In this document: one piece after another, positions 1 to 7,231 of the stretch
How positions within the stretch are numbered: position 1 is the stretch's first letter
Layout: the number at the start of each line of letters is the position of its first letter
Assembly (NCBI GenBank): GCA_963848675.1
Contig: CAWKEY010000013.1
Span: 1-20,550, forward strand
Length of the DNA stretch: 20,550 bases
Reading direction: 5' to 3'
Source of the DNA: CAWKEY01 sp963848675
GTDB lineage: Bacteria > Pseudomonadota > Gammaproteobacteria > Methylococcales > Methylomonadaceae
Notes under the pieces: generated by a model
What the model was told of the DNA's origin: nothing
What the model saw: the letters and a program-made list of their open reading frames with translations, nothing else
Databases searched by the model: none
Position numbers and translations under genes: made by a program

Positions 1-234
1 CGTGTAATTGGACGAGAAGAGCTGGATATTGTGCTGGTTGATCAGGTGCTGAATCTGGAACACCGGAACGCCCATTTTGATGCCCAAGTCTTTGACTTCC
101 TGGCTGCGTGCAACGATACAGCCATCGTTATTACTGAGCACGGCAACCGGTTTGCCGATCAGGTCAGGCCGGAACACGCGCTCGCAGCTCACATAGAAGT
201 TGTTGCAGTCAACCAGGGCTAGCAGCGGTTGCAT
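1..234 (-). CDS. umuC: UmuC, N-terminal part (translesion DNA polymerase V subunit; cut by window edge)
   Basis: The minus strand from 234 to the window edge encodes 78 residues starting MQPLLALVDCNNFYVSCERV, followed by FRPDLIGKPVAVLSNNDGC. This is the highly conserved start of the UmuC/DinP Y-family polymerases. Asp9 in the LVDCNNFY motif is the expected first metal-binding catalytic residue. UmuC is the catalytic subunit of DNA polymerase V, which copies past DNA lesions during the SOS response once UmuD has been cleaved. The ATG overlaps the umuD stop codon (TAATG), so translation is coupled. The rest of the gene lies outside the window, so its integrity cannot be judged. Confidence 0.95.
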   Translation of the reverse strand, partial: MQPLLALVDCNNFYVSCERVFRPDLIGKPVAVLSNNDGCIVARSQEVKDLGIKMGVPVFQIQHLINQHNIQLFSSNYT

Positions 235-683
235 TACAGCGGATGAATGACGTTGGTTACGACGCCCCAGATCACCATCTCCAGTTCTTCATAAATAACA
301 ATATCGGCATAAGCCGGGTTTTCCGCTTTAAGCCGCCATTGTCCGTTAGTACGCCCCAGGCGCTTAACGGTCAGCTCCCCGTTCAACGCACAAATAACGA
401 TCTTCCCTGGAACCGGTTCGATGGAACGGTCCACGACCAGAATATCATTCGGGTGAATGCCCGCGCCGAGCATCGACTCGCCTTGCGCGCGCACGAAGAA
501 CGTAGCGGCGGGTTTTTTGACCAGCAAGTCGTTCAGGTCCAGGGTTTTCTCGACGTAATCATCGGCGGGCGAGGGGAATCCTGCGGCCACTTTGCCGGTA
601 AACAGCGGCAAGGCTACCCGGCACAGCGTGCGGCCGGGGGAAAAGATGTCCGTCAAACCGGTGCGAATAAATGATTGATTCAT
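234..683 (-). CDS. umuD: UmuD, self-cleaving polymerase V accessory protein
   Basis: The 149-residue protein belongs to the LexA/UmuD S24 family. It shows the expected cleavage bond Ala34-Gly35 (KVAAGFPSPADDY), the nucleophile Ser70 in GESMLGAGI and the general base Lys107 in ELTVKRL, with normal family length and no DNA-binding domain. RecA filaments would stimulate self-cleavage to UmuD', which activates UmuC. It is the first gene of the umuDC operon and diverges from lexA across about 106 bp. A good promoter (TTGTCA, 17 bp, TAAAAT) lies in that interval. A long plus-strand reading frame (243-674) is only the antisense shadow of this gene. Confidence 0.95.
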   Translation of the reverse strand: MNQSFIRTGLTDIFSPGRTLCRVALPLFTGKVAAGFPSPADDYVEKTLDLNDLLVKKPAATFFVRAQGESMLGAGIHPNDILVVDRSIEPVPGKIVICALNGELTVKRLGRTNGQWRLKAENPAYADIVIYEELEMVIWGVVTNVIHPL

Positions 684-739
684 AGAGGAATAGGAAAAAG
701 GGGTTAATTATGTTTTCTTTTTGTTCTCCTTTTGCTTTC

Positions 740-768
740 ATTTTAGGCCGATTTTGGTAAGCTGACAA
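740..768 (-). promoter_or_regulatory. Predicted sigma70 promoter of umuDC
   Basis: Read on the minus strand, TTGTCA (768-763) and TAAAAT (745-740) are separated by exactly 17 bp, which places transcription start near 733. The leader then contains two similar elements, on the plus strand TGTTTTCTTTT (711-721) and TGTTCTCCTTTT (722-733), giving GTTT-N7-GTTC. This resembles half of the direct-repeat SOS box GTTC-N7-GTTC known from alphaproteobacteria and may be a LexA site. No canonical CTGT-N8-ACAG box is present. The promoter call is fair; the operator is speculative. Confidence 0.55.
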
Positions 769-789
769 AAAATAAAAAACACCGGGACG

Positions 790-1419
790 ATGATGACTGA
801 GCTCACCCGTCGACAGCGGGAAATCTTCGATTTTCTGCGCGACAACTACGAAGGCTTTGCCTATCCGCCGACGCTGGACGAACTCTGCGCCGCGCTAGGC
901 ATGGCCTCGCGCGGCTCGCTCTACAAACACATCATGGCCCTCATTGGGGCCGGCCTGGTCGAACCGTTCACCGGCAACAAGCAAGGCGGCATCCGCTTGA
1001 CCGCCCAGGCGCAACGCGATGACGGCGCTTGCGAACATGCCTTGCCATTTGTCGGTAAGATCGCCGCTGGCAAGCCCATCGAGGCGCTGGAAAACATTAG
1101 CTACATGGCCGTTCCTGAAGTCTTGAAAAGCGATAAGCCCTGTTATGTGTTGCAGGTCCAGGGCGATTCGATGATCGAGGCCGGCATATTCGACGGCGAC
1201 TGGGTGATCATCGAGCAGCGCAGCTACGCCAGCAACGGCGAGATCGTCGTAGCGCTGATCGAGAAAGCCGAGGCAACCCTGAAATACATCGAGCAGACGC
1301 CGGGGAAAGTGCTATTGATTCCGGCCAATGCCAACATGACGGCGATGGCATACCGTCCGGAGCAGGTCGATATCCAGGGCGTGTTGGTCGGACAAATGCG
1401 CAGTTACCGTTCACATTAG
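790..1419 (+). CDS. lexA: LexA-type SOS repressor
   Basis: The 209-residue protein opens with the LexA winged-helix domain (MTELTRRQREIFDFLRDNY, then YPPTLDELCAALGMASRGS) at residues 1-70, followed by the S24 self-cleavage domain. The scissile bond is Ala93-Gly94 (GKIAAGKP), the nucleophile Ser127 in QGDSMIEAG and the base Lys165 in ATLKYIE. All catalytic elements are present, so it should be cleavable. ATG occurs at 790 and 793, and the GGGAC before 790 favours either. The recognition helix (RGSLYKHI) differs from E. coli LexA, in line with the absence of an E. coli-type SOS box. It resembles second LexA copies linked to mutagenesis genes in some proteobacteria. It probably regulates itself, umuDC and the two genes behind it. 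Confidence 0.92.
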   Translation: MMTELTRRQREIFDFLRDNYEGFAYPPTLDELCAALGMASRGSLYKHIMALIGAGLVEPFTGNKQGGIRLTAQAQRDDGACEHALPFVGKIAAGKPIEALENISYMAVPEVLKSDKPCYVLQVQGDSMIEAGIFDGDWVIIEQRSYASNGEIVVALIEKAEATLKYIEQTPGKVLLIPANANMTAMAYRPEQVDIQGVLVGQMRSYRSH

Positions 1420-1449
1420 GACACAATCATCTTAACGAGGAGAGCTATC

Positions 1450-1608
1450 ATGCCAAGAAAAATTCACATGCAGGATCAAGTCAGTAATAAGGTCGAGGAG
1501 ATTATGAGCCACTATGACCGCTGTTACGGGGAGCTATGGGGGATGAAAGTGTTGCTGCTGGCGGCGTTTTTAGTACTGGGTGTGTATGGGTTGGGAGTCC
1601 GTTCGTGA
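1450..1608 (+). CDS. Small single-pass membrane protein in the lexA cluster (unknown function)
   Basis: A 52-residue reading frame begins at ATG 1450 after a strong ribosome-binding site (CGAGGAGAGC, 1436-1445) and ends at TGA 1606-1608. It encodes a charged N-terminal half (MPRKIHMQDQVSNKVEEIMS) and one hydrophobic segment at about residues 33-50 (VLLLAAFLVLGVYGLGV). Its stop codon is directly followed by the SRAP reading frame, and it starts 31 bp after lexA, so the three genes appear co-transcribed. No family is recognised. Small SOS-induced membrane proteins in other bacteria (SidA, YneA) block cell division, and this could be an analogue; that is inference from context only. Confidence 0.7.
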   Translation: MPRKIHMQDQVSNKVEEIMSHYDRCYGELWGMKVLLLAAFLVLGVYGLGVRS

Positions 1609-1614
1609 GTGCTT

Positions 1615-2286
1615 ATGTGCGGTCGATTTGCGCTTTATAGCGACCCAGCCACTTTGGCTCAGCGCTTCGGGGTGAGCGAGCCGCCAGACTTATTCCCGCG
1701 CTATAACATAGCGCCAACGCAGAATATTCTCCTGGTGCGGGAGGAAGGCGAAAAAAGGCGCTTTGCGCTGGCCCGTTGGGGTTTGATTCCGCACTGGGCC
1801 AAGGATACGAAGATTGGCTACCACACGATCAATGCCCGGGCCGAGACGGTTGCCAGCAAACCGGCGTTCCGCACTGCCTTCCGGCACCGGCGTTGTTTAA
1901 TTCCCGCCGATGGTTTTATCGAATGGAAGGTTATGCCGGGTTCCAAAGTCAAGCAACCCTGGTTCATCACGCTTGAGGATAGCCAAGTCATGGCCTTGGC
2001 CGGCTTATGGGAGCGTTGGCGGAGCCCAGAAGGCGAAGATATAGAGAGCTGCTCAATCATCGTGACGGATGCGAACGAGATCATGCAACCAATCCATGAC
2101 CGGATGCCGGTCATTTTGGCGCCTGGCGATTGGGACGCTTGGCTCGAAGCGGAGGCCAAGGATGCGGGAAGACTGCAAGGTCTGCTGAAACCTTACCCGG
2201 CGGAAGGTATGAAGGCCAGGCCGGTCAGTACGAAAGTCAATAGTCCGAGGAATGATTCGGCGGAGTGTTTGGAGGTATTAGCGTGA
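1615..2286 (+). CDS. SRAP-domain protein (YedK/HMCES family, abasic-site shielding)
   Basis: The protein begins MCGRFALYSD. In this family Met1 is removed and Cys2 forms a covalent thiazolidine with abasic sites in single-stranded DNA, so ATG 1615 must be the start rather than the in-frame GTG at 1609. Other conserved sites are present: NIAPTQ (31-36), Asn73 in the NARAE motif, Glu103 in GFIEW and His161 in HDRMP. The 223-residue length is normal for the family. It protects DNA at abasic lesions and limits error-prone bypass, which suits its place behind lexA and near umuDC. The name is general, as several paralogues usually occur in a genome. Confidence 0.93.
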   Translation: MCGRFALYSDPATLAQRFGVSEPPDLFPRYNIAPTQNILLVREEGEKRRFALARWGLIPHWAKDTKIGYHTINARAETVASKPAFRTAFRHRRCLIPADGFIEWKVMPGSKVKQPWFITLEDSQVMALAGLWERWRSPEGEDIESCSIIVTDANEIMQPIHDRMPVILAPGDWDAWLEAEAKDAGRLQGLLKPYPAEGMKARPVSTKVNSPRNDSAECLEVLA

Positions 2287-2605
2287 GGTCTTTCGCAAAC
2301 GCCGAAGATTCCCCGCATAGCAGCATTTGGTCGCGATTGATGAGGCTATACTTATCCCGTGTGGGTCGGAGTCACGGAGACAGTTGACGTTATGGCGGGG
2401 TAACGCATCAATTCCGGCAAAGGCAGTAGACGATTTTTTTAGCGGCTAAAATTTTCGACATCGTCTATAGAAATTAGCAGCACAGTATTAGGCCCAGAGG
2501 GGCAGTGGAAACCTACGGTCTCGCCGGTTTGTGTCGTTCATAACGGTAGGTTTTTGCACCCATCTCCCATCAAATGGCAAGAAACGGAAAAACACTTGGC
2601 TAGCC
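2287..2605. other. Intergenic region with a nested dyad before the diguanylate cyclase gene
   Basis: No gene is seen on either strand. The notable structure is an 8-bp inverted repeat, TAGACGAT (2427-2434) and ATCGTCTA (2460-2467). It encloses a tight near-palindrome TTTTAGCGGCTAAAA around 2437-2451. Such a nested dyad could be an operator or an RNA stem. No convincing -35/-10 pair for the downstream gene was found. Confidence 0.4.
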
Positions 2606-4126
2606 ATGTTTAAGACGAAACGCTTCTGGATGTATGGCCTCGTCCTGGTGTCTTGGGCGGCGGTGACGTCGGTCACAACGGGTCTGGTATTCAAGCTTGC
2701 GCTGCATAAAGCCGAAACGGCCTTTAATCAGAGGGTCGCGCAACTGGACGAAAGGCTCGAACTCATCGCGCGGGATAACGAATCGATCTTGGAGGGTTTT
2801 TCCGCGTTTCTGAGCTCCATTGAATATGCCGATAGGGAAAGCGCATCCCGTTACGCCCGACAAATCCTTGCCCGCTACCCTCATGTCAATGCGCTCGGAG
2901 TCGCGCTCGTCGTAAAAAGGAACGAGTTGGCGAAGTTTACCAAAAGACAAAAGCGCTCTTGGTTTCCCCATTACAAAGTGAAGGCTTTCAATTACGAGGC
3001 CGATCGCCGCAGTTGGCGGCCTGTTAAAAAAAAGCCGACATACACCCCGATTATTTTCATTGAACCGATGTCGCCCAGCACCAAGCCACTGATCGGCGCA
3101 GACATGGATTTCGGCGCCCTAAAGCAAGCGAAGAAATTGCAGGCCTCTGTGGCTAGCATCCCCTTCAAACTCGTCGATGGGCATCGGGGCTATGTCCTCT
3201 TTCATCCCGTTCCCGATCCGCCAAAAGGCGTTTATACCACGCGAAAACAAGCGGTGGCGATAGTAGAAGTCAGTGTCGAAGCGATCCAGAAAAACATCGG
3301 GTTCTTGCTCGAAAATCTTGAGTTTCGTCTTTATTACGCCAGCTATTCGAGCGATGCGCCGGAAGGCTTGCTGATGCATAGTGCAGCATCTGCACCGGAC
3401 AGAGTGGAAGCGCAGTTATTTCCCAAATTGACTGCCGAAAAGAAGCTGGACAGTCAAGGTCAGCCATTCGCGCTCAGGGTCGACAAACAACTGGGCTGGT
3501 CTGATCTTGACCTGCCGCTTGTGATCGCCACAGGTTCAACCTTGCTCCTGGTCCTCGCACTGCTGCTGCTTGTCCTGAACGAGCATTTTCGCCGGGAAGA
3601 ACAAAGGAAAAGGTCGGCAAATCGCTTGCTCCATATGGCGATGCACGATGCCTTGACGGGACTCCCCAACAGAACGCTGCTGACCGATCGATTCAGTCAG
3701 GCTTGTTCCCGGGCACAGCGCCGGAACCTGACATTTTCGACTATGTTTCTCGATCTGAATGGCTTCAAGAAGGTAAACGACACCTATGGTCACGACGTTG
3801 GCGATCAATTGCTCAGGACAGTGGGCGGTTTACTCAAGGAATGCATCAGGAATGAGGATACTTTGAGCAGAATCAGCGGAGATGAGTTCGTGATCCTACT
3901 GGAAGATACGTCTTACGCGAATGCGGAAAGAGTCGCGCGGGAAATTCAGGCCAAGTTGGCGCAGCCGCGGCTTATCCGGGGTATTGAACTGACGATTGAT
4001 ATCAGCTTAGGAATTGCGGTTTATCCCGGCGATGGCACGGACATGAGCGAATTACTCAGGAAAGCGGATGCAAGAATGTATGCAGCAAAAGAGCAAAGCA
4101 AAGGCGTGCTGATGGAACGCACATAA
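2606..4126 (+). CDS. Membrane diguanylate cyclase with CHASE-like sensor domain
   Basis: From ATG 2606 the protein has 506 residues. In order: a membrane segment at about 7-30, a periplasmic region of about 270 residues with CHASE-like features, a second membrane segment (LPLVIATGSTLLLVLALLLL, about 302-325), and a C-terminal GGDEF domain from about residue 345. The active-site signature is SGDEF (424-428), a variant usually compatible with activity. Five residues upstream lies RNED, matching the RxxD inhibitory site, so product inhibition is likely. It would make the second messenger cyclic di-GMP in response to an external signal. No EAL domain is present. A GTG at 2531 would extend it by 25 residues but adds nothing that looks conserved. 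The gene is monocistronic and ends at a terminator. Confidence 0.9.
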   Translation: MFKTKRFWMYGLVLVSWAAVTSVTTGLVFKLALHKAETAFNQRVAQLDERLELIARDNESILEGFSAFLSSIEYADRESASRYARQILARYPHVNALGVALVVKRNELAKFTKRQKRSWFPHYKVKAFNYEADRRSWRPVKKKPTYTPIIFIEPMSPSTKPLIGADMDFGALKQAKKLQASVASIPFKLVDGHRGYVLFHPVPDPPKGVYTTRKQAVAIVEVSVEAIQKNIGFLLENLEFRLYYASYSSDAPEGLLMHSAASAPDRVEAQLFPKLTAEKKLDSQGQPFALRVDKQLGWSDLDLPLVIATGSTLLLVLALLLLVLNEHFRREEQRKRSANRLLHMAMHDALTGLPNRTLLTDRFSQACSRAQRRNLTFSTMFLDLNGFKKVNDTYGHDVGDQLLRTVGGLLKECIRNEDTLSRISGDEFVILLEDTSYANAERVAREIQAKLAQPRLIRGIELTIDISLGIAVYPGDGTDMSELLRKADARMYAAKEQSKGVLMERT

Positions 4127-4141
4127 AGATCGACTTTATTT

Positions 4142-4164
4142 TTGACCTTAATGGTCAATTTTTT
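4142..4164 (+). terminator. Rho-independent terminator after the diguanylate cyclase gene
   Basis: A perfect stem TTGACC / GGTCAA (4142-4147 and 4153-4158) with a 5-nt loop is followed by six T residues (4159-4164). It starts 16 bp after the stop codon. Confidence 0.8.
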
Positions 4165-4550
4165 CGGGCTCCAAAAAAACTTGTCAATCGGCCATCTTCG
4201 ATTCAGATGAGTGGTTCATATCTAATCTCACAGTTACTGGTGTTTATAAGGTTTATTGTTGGATTAGTGCCTCACCACCCCAGCGAGCCTAATAAAAGAG
4301 GTCAGATTTGAACTACCGCAACCGACCCAAACCGGTCTCTTAATTTAGATGTTTAAATGTCGCTTGAGTTGGTTATTGCGGTCATTCAAAATGTTGCTTT
4401 GGAATTATCCCGATCGGTTTATCATGAATGAAATGTAGGTTATACCGTTCAGAAACTCTAGCGTTGAAGCTGCATTCTTGACAATTGAGCAGGGAAAGCC
4501 GTATGTTAGCCCGGTCGGGATAATAACTTGTTAGCGGTACAAGGAAAGAA
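4165..4550. other. Non-coding stretch leading into the first cassette; possible degraded attC
   Basis: No supported gene. Two arms form an imperfect inverted repeat, ATTATCCCGATCGG (4404-4417) and CCGGTCGGGATAAT (4511-4524), directly before CTTGTTAGC (4527-4535). The GTTAGC resembles the conserved R' end of an attC site and would put a cassette junction between 4530 and 4531. The matching left core (AAC) is missing next to the first arm, so this is at best a decayed attC or another attachment site. Confidence 0.4.
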
Positions 4551-5498
4551 ATGAGCATCCTGAAAAACGCGATAGATTCCATAGCCATCGGGCTTGAGGA
4601 TTATCAGTCTCCAGATGAGAGACGAATTGTATCCTCAACGAGAAATATCTTTGCTGGGATACTCTTGCTTTTTAAGCACAAACTTTGCGAATTGAGTCCT
4701 TCAGATTCTGATGAGGCTTTAATTAAGCAGAGGGTTCTGCCTGAAATAGATGCAACGGGGGCTGTTAGGTGGATAGGAAAAGGCAATAAAACAGTAGATG
4801 TTCAAAATATCAAGGAGCGCTTTGAGTCTCTTGGTATATCCGTTGACTGGAAGCGCGTTGAGCGTATCAATAAGTACCGGAATGACATAGAGCATTACTT
4901 TAGTTCTCTTAACACTCAATCTGTACAGCAACTAATATCTGATTCATTTTTGATAATAAGAGATTTCATATCCGAGCATCTTAACGAAGACCCGAAGCAG
5001 CTTTTAGGGGATGACGCATGGGCCGTGCTTATTGAGGTCAATGAAGTATACGAGAAAGAAAAAGCGACATGCGGAGAAGCTCTTGAAACACTCGACTATT
5101 TCAATGATGAAATATTGAATGCCTTTGAAAACTATTCATGTGCAGAATGTGGTTCTGGCTTAATCACGCCATCGGAACGAAATGTAGAAGCAATAGAAGC
5201 TGAATATACATGCAAGTCATGCGGAAAGACTCTTCCGTATGAAGATATAGTGAAGCCTGCTGTTTCCGACTACTTTAGTCGCGAAGTCTATTTATCGCAT
5301 ACCGATGGAGGGGACTCTCCGATAACCGATTGCCCAGAATGCTATAGTATTTACTTATATAACGAAGGCATATGTTCGTCTTGTGGTCATGTTGCAGAGC
5401 ACGAATGCCAAAGATGTGGATCAACCATAATGCCAGAAGAATTATATGCAGAGCCATTCTGCGGTTACTGCGCTCATGTAATGTCTAAAGATGATTAA
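4551..5498 (+). CDS. HEPN-like domain fused to zinc-ribbon repeats (cassette gene, unknown function)
   Basis: The 315-residue protein is not one I recognise by name. The N-terminal half (1-150) is predicted helical and contains KYRNDIEHYF. Arg110 and His115 match the R-X4-H motif of HEPN domains, many of which are RNases acting in toxin-antitoxin and antiviral systems. The C-terminal half has six CxxC pairs (197/200, 221/224, 261/264, 275/278, 286/289, 304/307), enough for three zinc ribbons. GGAAAG lies just before the ATG. The coding sequence is AT-rich compared with the genes to its left, suggesting transfer. It is followed at once by an attC-like site, so it appears to be the gene of an integron cassette. 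An RNA-targeting defence or stress role is inference. Confidence 0.75.
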   Translation: MSILKNAIDSIAIGLEDYQSPDERRIVSSTRNIFAGILLLFKHKLCELSPSDSDEALIKQRVLPEIDATGAVRWIGKGNKTVDVQNIKERFESLGISVDWKRVERINKYRNDIEHYFSSLNTQSVQQLISDSFLIIRDFISEHLNEDPKQLLGDDAWAVLIEVNEVYEKEKATCGEALETLDYFNDEILNAFENYSCAECGSGLITPSERNVEAIEAEYTCKSCGKTLPYEDIVKPAVSDYFSREVYLSHTDGGDSPITDCPECYSIYLYNEGICSSCGHVAEHECQRCGSTIMPEELYAEPFCGYCAHVMSKDD

Positions 5499-5501
5499 TA
5501 T

Positions 5502-5589
5502 TGCTAACAATCACATGCACTCGGACAGCAACAAGCGGCGCTCGTTCCTCGCTGTGCTTTTCGCTGCCGGTGATGTGAAGCGTTATGCC
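5502..5589 (+). other. attC-like recombination site 1
   Basis: It starts GCTAACAATCACAT (5503-5516) and ends ATGTGAAGCGTTATGCC (5573-5589). The outer arms are complementary with small bulges, and the conserved AAC and GTT cores lie at the ends, as in integron attC sites. Strand exchange would fall between G5582 and T5583. The site begins right behind the preceding gene, and the next gene starts 26 bp after the junction, which is typical cassette spacing. Confidence 0.75.
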
Positions 5590-5608
5590 CTGAGAGGACA
5601 ATCCCAGG

Positions 5609-6199
5609 ATGTCAGATAGTGATTCGGTAACATTACTTGTCGGTGCAGGAGCTACGGCTGGTGCATTTCTTGGCATCTTTGTGACGGCATTGCTTTCACG
5701 CGCAAGTGCAACCTCAACTCTCCGCCAAGATTGGATCAATTCTCTCAGAGCGGTGTTATCAAAATACCTTACTCATGCCGAGATATTTATTGATGTGCCC
5801 GACAAAAACAGCGAAGAAGCCTACAAAGCAAAAATCGCGCTAATCGAGTATGTGCACCAAGCGAAACTCTACCTAAATGAGAGCGAGAAGAAATCGGGAG
5901 ATTTGCTTCAGCTAATGCAAGAACTACCCAATAAGTACTCTAAAGTTGAGCATGCGGCCAAGGAGTATCAAGATGAGAAACCAAAAATATCATCCTTAAT
6001 GCAAGATGTCCTAAAAGAAGAGTGGAATAGGGTTCGAGATGGCGAGATATTGTGGAGCATTAATAATTTTTTCAAGCTTATCCGATTGCCAAAATGGTTT
6101 TACATTTCTCGAATTCGTTTGTTTTGGGCGTGCGTACTGTTAATCGCCTTATATGCGGCTTATAGATTTTGTACTTATGGTGTGGTGGTACAGGCATAA
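5609..6199 (+). CDS. Small two-segment membrane protein (cassette gene, unknown function)
   Basis: The 196-residue protein is not recognised. It has an N-terminal hydrophobic helix at about 8-28 (VTLLVGAGATAGAFLGIFVT) and a C-terminal one at about 170-187 (FWACVLLIALYAAY). Between them is a charged helical region of about 135 residues containing LRQDWINSLRAVLSKYL. This layout recalls small membrane proteins of unknown role that are common in integron cassettes. GAGAGGACAATCCCAGG precedes the ATG. The stop codon (6197-6199) lies inside the left arm of the second attC-like site. The gene is AT-rich, as is the previous cassette. Confidence 0.75.
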   Translation: MSDSDSVTLLVGAGATAGAFLGIFVTALLSRASATSTLRQDWINSLRAVLSKYLTHAEIFIDVPDKNSEEAYKAKIALIEYVHQAKLYLNESEKKSGDLLQLMQELPNKYSKVEHAAKEYQDEKPKISSLMQDVLKEEWNRVRDGEILWSINNFFKLIRLPKWFYISRIRLFWACVLLIALYAAYRFCTYGVVVQA

Positions 6200-6281
6200 C
6201 ATGGCGCTCAACCTCGCTCCCTTCGGTCGCTGGACGCTGCGCGATAAAGCCGCGCAGCGCCGGTTAGCTCTACGTTGAAAG
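6193..6281 (+). other. attC-like recombination site 2
   Basis: It starts GGCATAACATGGCGCTCAACC (from 6193) and ends GGTTAGCTCTACGTTGAAA (6262-6280). CGCTCAACC pairs with GGTTAGC apart from one bulged base, and AAC pairs with GTT at the ends. The interior contains a perfect stem GCTGCGCG / CGCGCAGC (6236-6243, 6251-6258). Exchange would lie between G6274 and T6275. The R' core GTTGAAA is slightly off the GTTRRRY consensus. Confidence 0.68.
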
Positions 6282-6454
6282 ACAGCTTAGTGTGTAATAG
6301 GCGCCATTCGCAGAAAATCTTGAATGTCGCAAAATGGCCGAGACCGGACGACCAGAAAACTCAAAATCGCACCTTGCCAGTGGCTGCTTTTGAGAAATTT
6401 CAGGTTCGGGTTTGCATCTAAACTTTCGTTTATCCAACAGCCCTTTGATTGACC

Positions 6455-6946
6455 TTAGGCTGCTTCTCCGATTTGCCGATCAAGGTTAATTTTCATGTTG
6501 GTTACCGCAATTTCAAGCAAGCTGTCTTCCACCTTGTAGCTCTCTTTATCCTTAAACCAAGAAAGTACTTTAGCAAGATGCCAAATTGTTGTGCTACCCT
6601 CATGGATAGGCGATGGAAAGGACGACCGATATTTGATATAAATATTTCTGATGTTTTGACGGCTGCATCCCAGAATATCTGCAATATCGGTTAAACCAAC
6701 AAAATCAGGTGTAGCTTCGATTAACCTCGCTTGAGGGAGTGCTTTTTTTATATCACTTAGTGCGCTTGAGACGGCTTCTGATGCTGATCTGGCTTCTCTT
6801 GTGAAATTCATGGCGATTCGCCCAGGCTGCCCAATCCCCATGATTGCATCAGCGCACCCCGCTTCATAAAGCTGATCCAACAGAGTTTCCGGTTCGCATT
6901 CAATGGTAGTAATATCAAATTTCAGAGTGAAATCATAATCAGCCAT
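6455..6946 (-). CDS. HTH antitoxin-like regulator paired with a HicA-like toxin
   Basis: The 163-residue protein has an N-terminal alpha/beta region (1-75) and a helix-turn-helix at about 85-103 (LTDIADILGCSRQNIRNIY), followed by a wing-like part (FPSPIHEGSTTIWHLAKVL). It starts 3 bp after the stop codon of the small upstream gene, so the two form an operon in toxin-then-antitoxin order, as in hicAB. The partner's HicA-like features and the operator palindrome upstream support an antitoxin and autorepressor role. The DNA-binding domain is not the HicB RHH or Xre type, so this would be a less usual antitoxin class. Confidence 0.72.
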   Translation of the reverse strand: MADYDFTLKFDITTIECEPETLLDQLYEAGCADAIMGIGQPGRIAMNFTREARSASEAVSSALSDIKKALPQARLIEATPDFVGLTDIADILGCSRQNIRNIYIKYRSSFPSPIHEGSTTIWHLAKVLSWFKDKESYKVEDSLLEIAVTNMKINLDRQIGEAA

Positions 6947-6949
6947 AAC

Positions 6950-7207
6950 TTATTCCTCACCAATATGTGGTTTGTGTTTTTGTATAATGCAGTTGTCAAC
7001 TATGCGTCGAATTTGCTTGGCATGATTTTCCGGGTTTTTTGGAGTGCTCCAGATGCTCGCCCTGCAAAATTCACCGCATCTACATTCTTTATCGTTGTAT
7101 GGGCAATACATTTGACCCCATGCATGAGACCCGCCTTCTACAATTCGCCAACCCTTACTCGACGCATACTCTAAAGCGGACGCGATCTCTTTATTGTGAT
7201 GGGGCAT
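6950..7207 (-). CDS. HicA-like mRNA interferase toxin (with cysteine cluster)
   Basis: The 85-residue protein has the HicA-like pattern of an N-terminal helix (EIASALEYASSKGW), a strand and a conserved histidine (VEGGSHAWG, His28), then a C-terminal helix (NPENHAKQIRRIVDNC). HicA toxins use such a histidine to cleave mRNA. An unusual feature is a cysteine cluster between strands (Cys35, 42, 44, 48; CPYNDKECRCGEFC), which could bind zinc. It is the first gene of a two-gene operon with an HTH protein, under a promoter covered by a palindrome. The family assignment rests on motif and context, not on a search. Confidence 0.68.
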   Translation of the reverse strand: MPHHNKEIASALEYASSKGWRIVEGGSHAWGQMYCPYNDKECRCGEFCRASIWSTPKNPENHAKQIRRIVDNCIIQKHKPHIGEE

Positions 7208-7231
7208 TGTTTATCTCGAAAATTTTCCAAA

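Noticed and set aside
243..674. Long plus-strand reading frame of 143 codons
   Set aside because: It is wholly antisense to umuD, whose motifs and operon position are clear.
4404..4535. A third attC site before the first cassette
   Set aside because: The arms pair over 14 bp and GTTAGC is present, but the required AAC core at the left end is missing, so it is recorded only as a possible degraded site.
5485..5739. Minus-strand frame spanning the first attC-like site
   Set aside because: It crosses the recombination site and the start of the next gene and shows no motif.
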